From Streptomyces sp. NBC_01451 (GTDB taxonomy: Bacteria; Actinomycetota; Actinomycetes; Streptomycetales; Streptomycetaceae): DNA of 64,000 nucleotides. The first letter of the stretch is position 1; every line of letters begins with the position of its first letter. The DNA is taken from contig NZ_CP109479.1 in NCBI RefSeq assembly GCF_036227485.1, positions 9,486,001 through 9,550,000 on the forward strand, read 5' to 3'. The notes below the pieces were generated by a model that searched no databases, had not been told where the DNA came from, and saw only the letters and a program-made list of their open reading frames with translations. The position numbers and the translations under genes were made by a program. Below are positions 27,672 through 36,939 of this stretch, in pieces.

Positions 27672-29174
27672 ATGCCTATAACAAGCAGCAGATCTGCCTT
27701 CGTCCGTCGGCTGTGTGCCACGGCGGCGGCGTTCGCCTTCGTCGTCGGTGGTGTGACGGTCGGGACCGTGGCGGTCGCGCCCAGTGCACGGGCGGCCACG
27801 GCGACGTTCACCAATCCTCTCAACAGTTCCGGCGCCGACCCTTACATGACGTACTACGACGGTAACTACTACGAGATGACGACGCCGTACAGTGGGCCCC
27901 TGACGATGCGCAAGGCGCCCACCGTCGAGGCGCTGAAGGCAGCCTCGCCTGTGCCGGTGTTCAGCGCCCACGCCACCGGCCGTGACGCCTACATCTGGGC
28001 GCCGGAGATGCACCTGCTCGACGGCCCCAACGGCAAGCGCTGGTACGTCTACTACTCCGCCGGTACGGGTGACATCGAGGCCCAGCGCGTGCACGTGCTG
28101 GAGAGCTCCGGTACCGACCCGCTCGGCCCGTACACCTACAAGGGCATGATCTTCGGTGCCAACGACTGGTGGGGCATCGACGGCAGCGTCGTCACCATCG
28201 ACGGCCGGCTGTTCTTCACCTGGTCGGGGGTGCCAACAACACAATGGGCCGGGTCCGACCCGAGCATCTACATCGCCGAGTTGAGTGACCCCTGGACCGT
28301 GACCGGGTCCCGTACGCGGATCTCCGCCCCGATCTACTCCTGGGAGACGCAGGGCACCCCGATGAACGAGGCTCCAGTCGCGTTGCAGCACGACGGGAAG
28401 ACGTTCCTCACCTATTCGGCGAGTGCGTGCCAGGGTCCGGACTACAAGCTGGGCCTGCTCACCTTCTCCGGCGGTGACCCGCTGGACGCGGGTTCCTGGG
28501 TGAAGAGCGCGGAGCCGGTCTTCGAGCGCAACGACGCGAACAGTGTGTACGGCCCGGGTCACAACGGCTTCTTCAAGTCCCCCGACGGTACCGAGGACTG
28601 GATCGTCTACCACGCCAACTCCTCGTCCTCCCAGGGCTGCGGCACCACCCGCACCACCCGGATCCAGAAGATCACCTGGAACGAGGACGGATCGCCGGAC
28701 CTCGGCGTTCCGGTGGCCGCGGGCAGCGCGCTGCCCGTTCCGTCCGGCGAACCCGTGGTGGCGTACTACCGGTTGACCAACCGCAACAGCGGCAAGGTCA
28801 TGGACGTCCAGGCGCCCAACACCGACGACGGAGTGAAGATCGGCCAGTACGCCTGGTACGGCAACGCCTGGCAGCAGTGGCGCTTCGTCGACGTGGGCGA
28901 CGGCTACTTCCAGATCGAGAGCCTCAACAGCGGCAAGTGCCTGGACGTGAGCGGCGCGTCCACCGCCGAGGGCGCGGGCATCATCCAGTACCCATGCCGC
29001 TCCGCCGGCAACCAGCAGTTCCAGTGGGCCGACACGGGCGACGGATACCACCAGCTCAGGGCACGTCACAGCGGCAAGTGCGTCAACGTCGTCGGCGCCT
29101 CGACCGTAAACCTGGCCCTTCTCGAACAGCGGACCTGCGCCGCGACCGCCGGCTTCCAGTGGACACGTACGTGA
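27672..29174 (+). CDS. Secreted GH43 arabinofuranosidase-like enzyme with ricin-type lectin domain
   Basis: A 500-residue secreted enzyme. A Sec signal peptide (residues 1 to about 41, cut after PSARA) is followed by a GH43 five-bladed propeller, residues 45-355. Likely catalytic positions are Asp in GADPYMTYYDG (base), Asp in WGIDGSVVTIDG (pKa modulator) and Glu in PMNEAPVAL (acid). Residues 365-500 are a ricin-B/CBM13 trefoil with NSGKVMDVQ, NSGKCLDVS and HSGKCVNVV plus QQW/QFQW motifs. The family cleaves arabinan or arabinoxylan side chains outside the cell. A second GH43-like gene follows 167 bp downstream. Confidence 0.87.
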   Translation: MPITSSRSAFVRRLCATAAAFAFVVGGVTVGTVAVAPSARAATATFTNPLNSSGADPYMTYYDGNYYEMTTPYSGPLTMRKAPTVEALKAASPVPVFSAHATGRDAYIWAPEMHLLDGPNGKRWYVYYSAGTGDIEAQRVHVLESSGTDPLGPYTYKGMIFGANDWWGIDGSVVTIDGRLFFTWSGVPTTQWAGSDPSIYIAELSDPWTVTGSRTRISAPIYSWETQGTPMNEAPVALQHDGKTFLTYSASACQGPDYKLGLLTFSGGDPLDAGSWVKSAEPVFERNDANSVYGPGHNGFFKSPDGTEDWIVYHANSSSSQGCGTTRTTRIQKITWNEDGSPDLGVPVAAGSALPVPSGEPVVAYYRLTNRNSGKVMDVQAPNTDDGVKIGQYAWYGNAWQQWRFVDVGDGYFQIESLNSGKCLDVSGASTAEGAGIIQYPCRSAGNQQFQWADTGDGYHQLRARHSGKCVNVVGASTVNLALLEQRTCAATAGFQWTRT

Positions 29175-29341
29175 GAGCCACGCACCGGCCGTCCGCTGGT
29201 GTTGGGTCCGCTGACAACGGGGCGGCGAGTCGGCAGGCAGTGCTTCAGAGCCCGCGCCGCCCGTGGTTCCTCGGTGCGGCGGCCGAGTTCTTCCCCCAGC
29301 TTCTCCCGAACGTGGTAACCGCAGAAAGGCAGCAAACCTAC

Positions 29342-30775
29342 ATGTCCGTGCTTCTCTCCCGGGTGGCGGCGATATTGGTCGCCGTCGGCCTTCTCCTCAC
29401 ATCCCAGACCCTGGTGACACCGCAGCGGGCGGCCGCCGCCGATCCGGGCTATCTGATGACGCACTTCATCGGGGAGGGAGCCACCGGCCAGCAGATCTAC
29501 TTCTCGCACAGTGCCGACGGCCTGAACTGGACCGACCTCAACGGCGGGGGGATGACCCTGCGCTCCACGGTCGGCACGAAGGGGGTGCGCGACCCCTCAC
29601 TGGTCCGCTCCCCGGACGGGGGCAAGTACTGGATCATCGCGACCGATCTGTGTATCGGCTGCGGCCAGACATGGGGTGACGCCATCTCCAACGGCAGCCG
29701 CAGCCTCGTGGTGTGGGAGTCGACAGACCTGGTCACCTGGTCTGCGCCGTGGCTGCTCGACGTCGCCGGCGAGATCCCCGACGGACGCAACGCCTGGGCG
29801 CCGGAAGCGATCTGGAACCCGGAGACGAACGATTACGCCCTGTACTGGGCGACGAACACGCCCCTCAATGGCGTGACGAAACACCGCATCCACTACGCCC
29901 GCACCACGGACTTCCGCAGCATCACCACTCCGCAGGTCTATATCGAACGCCCCGGCACCCAGGAGATCATCGACACCCAGATCTTCGAGGTGTCGTCAGG
30001 CGTCGGTGACTACCGTTACGTACGGGCCTCCGGCGACGGCCAGATCACGTTCGAAGGCAGCAACTCGATCCTCGGCACATGGACCACCCTCGGCAACCTC
30101 TCGGGCATCGGCCTGACGGGATCCCAGGTCGAGGGCCCGATGTGGATGAAGTTCCGCGACCGTGACGAGTGGGCCTTGTATCTCGACCAGTACGCCTCGG
30201 GCAACGGGTACATGCCGGTCACGACCACCGACCCGTCCGCCGTGGGCACCTACCAGCTCCCGGCGTCGGGAAGCTACAGCATGGACGGGACCACAAAGCG
30301 CCATGGCTCGATCCTCACCCTGACGGCACCCGAGGAGACCCGCCTGCTCGCCCGCTGGCCCGACACCGCGATCAACCGGCTCCAGTCGTACAACTACCAG
30401 AGCCGCTATGTGCGGCATGCAAGCTTCGACGTACGTATCGACCCGAGCGTCAGCCCCGCCGAGGACGCCCAGTTCCGTCTGAGGACAGGCCTGGCAGGCT
30501 CCGGCACCGTCTCCTTCGAGTCGGTGAACTACCCCGGCTACTTCCTGCGGCACTCCGCGTACGACTTCCAGCTCGCGTACTATGACGGTACCGCCGTGTT
30601 CGCCGAGGACGCCACGTTCCGGCAGGTCGCCGGGCTCGCCGACGCCACATGGTCGTCGTTCCAGTCGTACAACCACCCCGACCGGTACATCCGCCACTCC
30701 GCCTTCCTCCTGAAGCTCGACCCCATCACCACCGCATTGGGCCGCAGCGACGCCACCTTCCAAGTGACGAGCTGA
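29342..30775 (+). CDS. Secreted GH43-like enzyme with AbfB (CBM42) domain
   Basis: A 477-residue secreted protein. I chose the ATG at 29342 because it opens a signal peptide (MSVLLSRVAAILVAVGLL ending RAAAADPG) and follows GAAAGG. Residues 40-320 are GH43-like: VRDPSLVRSPDGGKYWIIAT holds the likely base Asp, WAPEAIWNPETNDYALYW is typical of the fold, and VEGPMWMKF holds the likely acid Glu. Residues 335-477 form an AbfB/CBM42 trefoil with RYVRHASF, YFLRHSAY and RYIRHSAF repeats, which bind arabinofuranose side chains. Exact specificity is not readable. Confidence 0.85.
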   Translation: MSVLLSRVAAILVAVGLLLTSQTLVTPQRAAAADPGYLMTHFIGEGATGQQIYFSHSADGLNWTDLNGGGMTLRSTVGTKGVRDPSLVRSPDGGKYWIIATDLCIGCGQTWGDAISNGSRSLVVWESTDLVTWSAPWLLDVAGEIPDGRNAWAPEAIWNPETNDYALYWATNTPLNGVTKHRIHYARTTDFRSITTPQVYIERPGTQEIIDTQIFEVSSGVGDYRYVRASGDGQITFEGSNSILGTWTTLGNLSGIGLTGSQVEGPMWMKFRDRDEWALYLDQYASGNGYMPVTTTDPSAVGTYQLPASGSYSMDGTTKRHGSILTLTAPEETRLLARWPDTAINRLQSYNYQSRYVRHASFDVRIDPSVSPAEDAQFRLRTGLAGSGTVSFESVNYPGYFLRHSAYDFQLAYYDGTAVFAEDATFRQVAGLADATWSSFQSYNHPDRYIRHSAFLLKLDPITTALGRSDATFQVTS

Positions 30776-30791
30776 CCTGAACGGGATGCCG

Positions 30792-30823
30792 GCGCCCTCG
30801 GGCACCCCTCGCCCGGAGGGCGC
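30792..30823 (+). terminator. Terminator after the GH43 pair
   Basis: A 12-bp stem, GCGCCCTCGGGC (30792-30803) against GCCCGGAGGGCGC (30811-30823), with one bulged G, 16 nt beyond the stop of the AbfB-domain gene. Confidence 0.6.
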
Positions 30824-30979
30824 AGACATCCCCACGGCGGACGAGCCTTTACGTTGAACCGTTCCGACCGGGTGTCCGCGCTTTGAGGTTTTGGTCCGCC
30901 ACGTGAGTCGCGCTCCGTCCTCAAATCCTGGGATCTGCCTGACCGGCCCCGTCTTGGAGCACTGCTCTGTGGGCGCCGG

Positions 30980-31501
30980 TCAGATACGGTCGCGCTTGAG
31001 CCGAGTGCTTCGGGGGTTGTTGCGCTCGTCGGCGGCTACGCCGTGCGGGGAGACCGCGTCGATCGCGGCGATCACCTCCGACGTCGGTTCGATCGTCGCC
31101 GCAGCCGTGTTCTGCTCCAGATCGCGGCGACGTTTGGTGCCGGGGATGGGTACGACGTCCTGGCCGATCACCCATGGCAGGGCCAGCTGGGCGACGTCGG
31201 GGTCGTGTTGTGCGGCCTTGGTCGATACGTAGGCCTCCTGCTCCGGAGACCAATGCCGATGTGCACGACTCCAAGGCCGCCCGCGTTGCTGGAGAGGTTC
31301 ATGGATCAGCCGGGCGGGCTGCTGAGGCTGGTAGGGGTCGACAGTGCCTACCAGGGTCCGGCGCAGGTGTTCGTCCGTCACGGACTCCGGATCGAGGTCG
31401 TGCGCCGCTGTGACGGGCAACGCGGATTTGTCGCACCGACTCTCAGGTGGGTCGTGGACATCTGCCAAGCGCAGGTGGTGCAGGCGGCAGGCGGCGTCCA
31501 C
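30980..31501 (-). pseudogene. Aldo/keto reductase, C-terminal remnant
   Basis: The final 90 residues of this frame match the C-terminus of aldo/keto reductases: VAQLALPWVIGQDVVPIPGT, then KRRRDLEQN, then IAAIDAVSPHGVAADERNNP. The region upstream in the frame (TDEHLRRTLVGTVDPYQPQQ) does not match the expected barrel, and the catalytic Tyr/Lys/His part is missing. The gene has been fused to unrelated debris and is not functional. Confidence 0.6.
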
Positions 31502-31564
31502 GCTGATGACGGAGGTGTAGCCGCCGTCAACCAGGTGCTGCGGTGACTATTACGTCCCGGCCTG

Positions 31565-31593
31565 TTGACGCCTCATGGTTAACATCCTATCTT
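31565..31593 (+). promoter_or_regulatory. Promoter upstream of the fucosidase gene
   Basis: TTGACG (31565-31570), a 17-bp spacer and TATCTT (31588-31593), close to the primary-sigma consensus, in an AT-rich stretch 167 bp before the GH29 start. Confidence 0.5.
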
Positions 31594-31759
31594 TCGTCGA
31601 GCCGCCATCGATCAGGTGAGTGGCATGTCCCCAAAGTAAGGCAAGTTAGCTGCATGGAGCCTGCTTGGGGCGTCATATTCATCCGATCAATGTGGTGTGC
31701 ATTGACTTGCTTACTCGCTCCGTGAGGCGGCCTGTCGGGCACGCAGGAAGGCAGGAGCC

Positions 31760-34057
31760 ATGGACGAGCGAGGCGCGGAGCACCTTCGGCGCAGGGACTT
31801 ACTGAAAAGCATGGCAGCGGTCGGCGGGATGGCTGCGGCAGGCGGTCTCGGGGGTTCGCTCGTGACCGCGGGGACCGCCTCGGCGGCGACGGCGGGGAAC
31901 CTTCAGGCGCTGCAGCAGAAGTTCGTGGACATGCGGTTCGGAATGTTCATCCACTACAACATGGGTACCTACCATGATGCCGAGTGGGTGTCGCCCGGCC
32001 GGGACCCCCTGTCCTTCAATCCGACCAAGCTCGACTGTGGTCAGTGGGCCGAGGCGGCGAAGTCGGCGAAGATGACCTACGCGATCCTCACCACCAAGCA
32101 CCACGACGGCTTCTGCCTGTGGCCCACGAAACAGACGAGCTACAACGTCATGAACAGCTCGTACAAGAAGGACGTGGTGCGCAAGTACGTCGACGCCTTC
32201 CGGGCCGCGGGTGTGGAGCCGTGGATGTACTTCTCCATCTGGGACCGCAACCAGGGCATCGCCTCCGGTTCCGTCTCCCGGGCCGACATCGACTTCATCA
32301 AGGCGCAGCTCACCGAGCTGCTCGACGGCACCTACGGCACGATCCCGGTCATCGTCTTCGACGGCTGGGCCTGGCAGGCGGGGCATCGGCAGATCCCGTA
32401 CGGGGAGATCCGCGAGCACATCAAGGCGATGCAGCCGGACATCCTCATCGTCGACATCAACGGCCACAGCGAGCCCTGGGAGCAGGACATCCTCTTCTAC
32501 GAGGAGCCCCTGGGCGTCACCGCGCCGGCCAACAACACCTACGCCAGCTGCCAGGGACAGACCATCACCGGCGGCTGGTTCTGGCATCCCTCGACGCCGA
32601 CCGCGACACCGCTGTCGGTGAGCAGCATCGTCGACAGACATCTGAAGGTGCTGGAGCCCATCAACTGCACCTTCATCCTCAACTGCCCTCCGAATCCGGA
32701 CGGTTTGATGGACGCCAACATCGTGAACCGCCTTGCCGAGGTGGGTGCGGCGTGGGCCCCGAACACCTCCCGGCCGGCGCTGCCCGTGCAGAAGGACGTT
32801 CTGCTGCACGCGGTCACGCCGTCGGCTGTCACTGCCACCAGCGGCACCGCCGCCAACGCCGTGGACGGTCTGATCGACCACCCCAAGGGCACCAAGTTCC
32901 AGTCCCTGTGGCAGAGTTCGGGCTCGCTGCCCCAGTCCGTCACCCTTGACCTGGGCGCCACTTTCACACACCTCGACACCCTTGAATACCTGCCCCGGGA
33001 GGACAAGGACAGCGCCGGGGCGTATGTCACCACCGGCGACATCACCTCGTACGAGATCCACACCAGCACCGACGGCAGCACCTTCACCCGGGCCACGTCC
33101 GGCACCTGGGCAGGTGACAAGACCGTCAAGCAGGCCCGGTTCGGTGCAAGAAGCGCCCGGTATGTACGTCTGGTGGCCGTGAACACGGTCGGTGGCGGCA
33201 TCGCCGTGGCCAGCGAGGTCAACTGCGGCGGCATCGCGGCGAAGCCGACCTCCTCCCTCACCACGCGGGTCCAGACCCCGGTCCTGCCGGGCAGTGGCAA
33301 CTCCCTTTCCCTGACCCCGGAACTGGCTGCCCTCGACAACGGCGGCATGAAGCTGGAGAACAGCCCAGCGAACATCGGCTACTGGGCCAGCTCAAGCGAC
33401 AACGCCACCTGGCGGGTCCGTTTCGATGCCCCCGGTACCTCCACGGTGACCGTCGGCGTGGCCGCGACCGCCGCCTCCCGGCTCGTCCTGGACGCGGGCA
33501 TCGGCTCCGCCGCGATCGTTGTGCCCAGCACTGGTTCCTGGTCTACCTACACCACGGTCACCACCACGATCACCGTCCCCGAATCCGGCTACCGCATCGT
33601 CAGCCTGCGCCCCGACAAGTCCGTCACCTGGCAGTCGGTCAACGTCCGCGGCATCACTCTCACCCCGGGCGCCGACGGCGCGCTCTCCCTCACAGCCGCC
33701 ACCGCCACTCTCACCGGCAGCGCGATCAAGCTGGAGAACGATCCGCCCGACATCGGCTACTGGACCAGCCCGAGCGCCATGGCCTCCTGGACCGTGACGT
33801 TCCCGGTCGCGGGCACCTATGCCGTACGAGCACGGGTCTCGGCCGGTTCCGGAGCCACCGCCTTCACCCTCGACACCGGCGCGGGCAGCACCACGGTGCC
33901 GGTGCCACGAACCTCCGGCTGGGGTGACTACACCACCGTCCAGGGCACAGTCACGGTCTCCGGCGCGGGCAGCCGAACAGTGGTGATCAAGCCGGCGAAC
34001 GCGTCGACCTGGCAGGCCATGAACCTGCAGTGGGCCGACCTGAAGCTGTCCCAGTGA
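31760..34057 (+). CDS. Tat-exported GH29 alpha-L-fucosidase with carbohydrate-binding domains
   Basis: A 765-residue secreted enzyme that removes alpha-linked L-fucose from glycans. A twin-arginine signal (RRRDLLKSMAAVGG, cut near ASAATAG) leads into a GH29 barrel, residues 45-345, with MRFGMFIHYN, LTTKHHDGFCLWP and IPVIVFDGWAW holding the likely nucleophile Asp. Residues 350-490 resemble an F5/8-type C (CBM32) domain. Residues 500-630 and 635-765 are two related CBM35/CBM6-like domains, each with MKLENSP/IKLENDP and IGYW. Leu14, inside the Tat signal, is coded by TTA (31799-31801), a rare codon that makes translation depend on bldA tRNA in Streptomyces. Confidence 0.88.
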   Translation: MDERGAEHLRRRDLLKSMAAVGGMAAAGGLGGSLVTAGTASAATAGNLQALQQKFVDMRFGMFIHYNMGTYHDAEWVSPGRDPLSFNPTKLDCGQWAEAAKSAKMTYAILTTKHHDGFCLWPTKQTSYNVMNSSYKKDVVRKYVDAFRAAGVEPWMYFSIWDRNQGIASGSVSRADIDFIKAQLTELLDGTYGTIPVIVFDGWAWQAGHRQIPYGEIREHIKAMQPDILIVDINGHSEPWEQDILFYEEPLGVTAPANNTYASCQGQTITGGWFWHPSTPTATPLSVSSIVDRHLKVLEPINCTFILNCPPNPDGLMDANIVNRLAEVGAAWAPNTSRPALPVQKDVLLHAVTPSAVTATSGTAANAVDGLIDHPKGTKFQSLWQSSGSLPQSVTLDLGATFTHLDTLEYLPREDKDSAGAYVTTGDITSYEIHTSTDGSTFTRATSGTWAGDKTVKQARFGARSARYVRLVAVNTVGGGIAVASEVNCGGIAAKPTSSLTTRVQTPVLPGSGNSLSLTPELAALDNGGMKLENSPANIGYWASSSDNATWRVRFDAPGTSTVTVGVAATAASRLVLDAGIGSAAIVVPSTGSWSTYTTVTTTITVPESGYRIVSLRPDKSVTWQSVNVRGITLTPGADGALSLTAATATLTGSAIKLENDPPDIGYWTSPSAMASWTVTFPVAGTYAVRARVSAGSGATAFTLDTGAGSTTVPVPRTSGWGDYTTVQGTVTVSGAGSRTVVIKPANASTWQAMNLQWADLKLSQ

Positions 34058-34494
34058 CCTTGCGCTTTCACGAGACGAGCTGTCCGGTTGGCGTCCAACC
34101 TCCTGGACCGCCGCCGACGGTCAGAAGAACCTCTCTGCGGACGAGTCGGAATCGCTCTACGGCACAAGGGCGCGCACGTGAAGAAGGTTGTCCGCCAGGC
34201 CGACCAGTTGGAACGGGAGGGCTGGCTGTTGCTGGACGACGTGCGGCAGATTCGGCAGCGAGCGGTCCGCTTCGACGACTTCCAGTAGGGGGTGGATGCT
34301 GGTAGGGGGTGGTTCAGGTCGAGTCGTGTGCGGTGTGCCGCGCGGCACACCTGCGGGTCACAGGTGTGCCAGGGGAACACCGATCGTGCGGGACCCGAGG
34401 TAGCTCTGCGGGCCTTCCTGGCCGAGCTCGTGGCTCAGACCAGGCTTCTCGATGTCGCCGAACGGTGTCACCGGCACAGATGTACGACTGCGGG
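34058..34494. other. Region between GH29 and P450 genes
   Basis: No intact gene. A plus-strand piece ending at 34288 (HVKKVVRQADQLEREGWLLL, then DDVRQIRQRAV) has coding character and resembles the end of an alpha/beta-hydrolase-domain protein, but is too short to name firmly. The hairpins at 34332-34370 are listed separately. Confidence 0.35.
34332..34370. terminator. Overlapping alternative hairpins, probable terminator
   Basis: GGTGTGCC (34332-34339) can pair with GGCACACC (34344-34351), and the longer GGCACACCTG (34344-34353) can pair with CAGGTGTGCC (34361-34370). The two stems exclude each other. They lie between converging genes, about 290 bp after GH29 and 125 bp after the P450 stop, so a terminator is the simplest reading. 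Confidence 0.45.
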
Positions 34495-35712
34495 TCACCA
34501 CCGCACGGGGACGCTACGTAGGCCGCCGACCACGAGTCCCTCGATGCGCTGGAGTTCCTCGGCCGGTACGGCCAGGTGGAGGGTCGGCAGCTTGCGCAGC
34601 AGGACCTCCAGGACGACCTGCAGCTCGGTGCGGGCCAGGGCCTGGCCGAGGCAGGAGTGCGGCCCGGCGCCGAAGGCGAGGTGGGGATTGGGGCTGCGCG
34701 TCAGGTCCATCTCGTCGGGGCGGTCGAAGACCCGCTCGTCGCGGTTGGCGGCGGGCAGTGGGCAGACGATGGTGCTGCCGCTCGGCACCTGCTCGCCGTT
34801 GACGTCGATGTCCTCGGTGAGGTAACGCCGCAGACCGAAGCTGACGTTGGCGTCGAACCGCAGGGCCTCCTCGACCGCGGTGCGCACCAGGGATGGCTCG
34901 TTCAGCAGCTCCTCCCAGCGGGTGCGGTCGGCCAGCAGCATCGCCATCATCTTGCCGATCATGTTCGTGGTGGTCTCGTGCCCGGCGACCAGCAGCGACA
35001 TCGCCGTGCTCAGCAGCTCGACGTCGGACAGCCCTTCGCCTTCCGCTTCGCTCTCCTTGATCAGTATGCTGATCAGGTCGTCGCTCGGTGCCGCGCGATG
35101 GGTCTCGATGTGCTCGGACAGGTAACGGACGAATTCCGTCTGCGCCTTCTGGGTCTCCTCCCGGGAGAAGCGGGTGACGTTCAGGAACGCGTCGGACCAG
35201 TGGGAGAAGCGGTACCGATCGCCGACGGGGACGCCGAGGAGGTCGCAGATCACGTAGACCGGCAGGGGGAAGCCGAGCGCGGCCTTGAGGTCGCCGGGCT
35301 GTCCGTGCTCGACCATGTCGTCGATGAGGGTTTCCGCTATCAGTGCCATCCCGGGGCGCAATGCCGTCATGCGTTTGGCGGTGAAGTACCTGCCGACCTG
35401 CCGTCGCCACCGGAGGTGCGGCTCACCTTTGGTGGGAATGGCCATCTCGTGGCCACCGTCGACGGCGGAGCCGCTCGTTTCGGCCGGCGCGAGCCTGGCG
35501 GCGTTGTCTTGGGGGGTCGGGCGGACGAAACGGGGGTCGCTCAGCAGGCTCTTCACGTCGTCATAGCGCGTCAGGTAGACGGCCGTGTCCCCGCTGGGGA
35601 GCTCGACGGTGGCCACCGGGCACTCCTTGCGCAGACGCAGCCATTCGGCCGTCGGCTCCAGCGGGTGGTCGTCGCGGATGGGCAGACGGAGTACCTGATC
35701 GTTCTGGGACAC
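34495..35712 (-). CDS. Cytochrome P450 (CYP105-like), module 1
   Basis: A 405-residue soluble P450 monooxygenase. The GTG at 35712 (VSQNDQVLRLPIRDDHPL) follows AGGAGA by six nt and matches the usual Streptomyces P450 start. The I-helix reads LLVAGHETTTNM, the ExxR helix is EEALRF, and the heme-cysteine loop is FGAGPHSCLGQALA. Such enzymes take electrons from a ferredoxin and hydroxylate small hydrophobic molecules. No ferredoxin gene follows this copy; the one at 37731-37928 may serve both P450s. A long leader of about 500 bp runs back to the TetR operators at 36210-36286. Confidence 0.9.
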   Translation of the reverse strand: MSQNDQVLRLPIRDDHPLEPTAEWLRLRKECPVATVELPSGDTAVYLTRYDDVKSLLSDPRFVRPTPQDNAARLAPAETSGSAVDGGHEMAIPTKGEPHLRWRRQVGRYFTAKRMTALRPGMALIAETLIDDMVEHGQPGDLKAALGFPLPVYVICDLLGVPVGDRYRFSHWSDAFLNVTRFSREETQKAQTEFVRYLSEHIETHRAAPSDDLISILIKESEAEGEGLSDVELLSTAMSLLVAGHETTTNMIGKMMAMLLADRTRWEELLNEPSLVRTAVEEALRFDANVSFGLRRYLTEDIDVNGEQVPSGSTIVCPLPAANRDERVFDRPDEMDLTRSPNPHLAFGAGPHSCLGQALARTELQVVLEVLLRKLPTLHLAVPAEELQRIEGLVVGGLRSVPVRW

Positions 35713-36073
35713 TTGGCTCTCCTGGTGTGGGGAGGTGCTGCTTGCGGGGGAACAGCGGCCGCCGGACAAGGCGGCCGGTACAGGTGCCGGCCGAGGTTGC
35801 GGGGACGCGGCTGCGCGTGGGCTGGTGGGCTGTCCCGGCGTCGCCGTCTGGATGACGACGGCGACCGTGGCGTCGGAGCCTGGCGGAGTCCGCTGCCACA
35901 CAGGACGAGCCGGCCGGACGGCTGGTGCTTGCGGTCGAGGGTCTTCCGAGGCGGTCGGTGTCCATGCGGCTCCCGGACAGCGCCCTGGCTCGGACCGTCT
36001 TTCCGGCCGGTGGGCCGCAGAAGGCGTGGGACGTCACGGTGACGCTGCCGTTGTGACGGATGCGCTTCGCCTT
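35713..36073. other. P450 leader region
   Basis: 361 bp between the P450 start and the ALDH-like stub. Frames run through it, but none has recognisable family content. It is probably what is left after deletion of most of an upstream gene. Confidence 0.35.
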
Positions 36074-36145
36074 GACACCTTCGGAGCCGGTGGCCCGCTT
36101 CTCGCGGCCGATGCGGAGGTGGGCGGACGGGGTGGTGGCAGTCAT
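36074..36145 (-). pseudogene. Aldehyde dehydrogenase-like N-terminal stub, module 1
   Basis: A frame from ATG 36145 reading MTATTPSAHLRIGREKRATG has the form of an aldehyde dehydrogenase N-terminus (the LxIGGEKR region) and then loses similarity. It lies at the same place, relative to operator and P450, as the longer ALDH remnant at 39368-39580; both start with GCCATGACTGC. Identity rests on short similarity and on this parallel. Confidence 0.35.
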
Positions 36146-36209
36146 GGCTGTGCTTCTTGCCGAACGTCACCAGAGTGCTTGTTCGGTACGGCGATGGCAC
36201 AGATGATAC

Positions 36210-36222
36210 GGACAGAGTGTCC
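36210..36222. promoter_or_regulatory. TetR operator O1, module 1
   Basis: Palindrome GGACA-GAG-TGTCC between the divergent P450 unit and the TetR gene. The same sequence, with another 3-base centre, occurs at 39676-39688 in module 2. Confidence 0.65.
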
Positions 36223-36273
36223 ACTTTGCTGGTGCTGTGTCGAAGTTGTTTATGTGAAAGCTCTGCGAATTTC

Positions 36274-36286
36274 GGACATGCCGTCC
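36274..36286. promoter_or_regulatory. TetR operator O2, module 1
   Basis: GGACA-TGC-CGTCC, a one-mismatch copy of O1, centred exactly 64 bp from it and 14 bp before the TetR start. It suits autorepression. Confidence 0.6.
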
Positions 36287-36300
36287 GGTATGATGAGCAA

Positions 36301-36915
36301 ATGTTTACGACAGGCCAGGAGCCGAGGCGCCGGGACGCACGGCGTAACCGGGAGGCCATCTTGGATGCGGCCAGGGAGTTGTTCGCCGAGTCCGCAGACT
36401 TCCCGCTGTCCGAAGTGGCGCGGCGCGCCGGTGTGGGGCAGGGAACGCTGTACCGCAACTTCCCCGACCGTGCCGACCTTGCTGCCGCGGTGATGGCCGA
36501 GGAGGTCGAGCGGGTCGAGCGTTTGGCCGCCGAGCATGCTGAGGACCAGAGCGCGTTCTTCGTCGTCCTGCGCGATCTTGTCGAGCGCATGGTCCGCTCC
36601 CACGCCCTGCGTGATCTCGCGCGGCGGGATCCAGTTGTCGGTCCAGCGGCGGCGGCGGCCAAAGAGCGCTTCGCCGAGATCGTCAAAGGTCCGCTGCGCG
36701 AGGCGAAGGCGGCTGGTCTGCTGCGGCGCGACCTGACGGTCGACGACGTGTTCCTGCTCGCCTCCATGATCAAGGGCGCGCTGGACGGGGTGGAAGACCC
36801 GGTTGTTCGCGCCACTGCGGCTACCCGCGCACTCACCCTGGCATTGGAGGGGGCGGCGCCGACACGTCCGCCCTTCGAGCGGCCGGGTGCGGGGAGACGA
36901 GCCAAGCGCTCCTGA
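36301..36915 (+). CDS. TetR-family repressor of the P450 module
   Basis: A 204-residue TetR-type regulator starting at ATG 36301 (MFTTGQEPRRRDARRNREAI). The helix-turn-helix is about residues 35-60 (PLSEVARRAGVGQGTLYRNF). The ligand-binding half is of the common SBP-like actinobacterial kind, with LLASMIKGALDGVEDPVVRA near the C-terminus. It is divergent from the P450 unit at 34495-35712. Two palindromes (36210-36222 and 36274-36286) lie between them. A decayed paralogue lies at 39767-39826, and the two promoter regions align base for base across the operators, so this single repressor may control both P450 units. Confidence 0.88.
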   Translation: MFTTGQEPRRRDARRNREAILDAARELFAESADFPLSEVARRAGVGQGTLYRNFPDRADLAAAVMAEEVERVERLAAEHAEDQSAFFVVLRDLVERMVRSHALRDLARRDPVVGPAAAAAKERFAEIVKGPLREAKAAGLLRRDLTVDDVFLLASMIKGALDGVEDPVVRATAATRALTLALEGAAPTRPPFERPGAGRRAKRS

Positions 36916-36939
36916 ACCCTCAACGGGGTTCGTTCTGCG

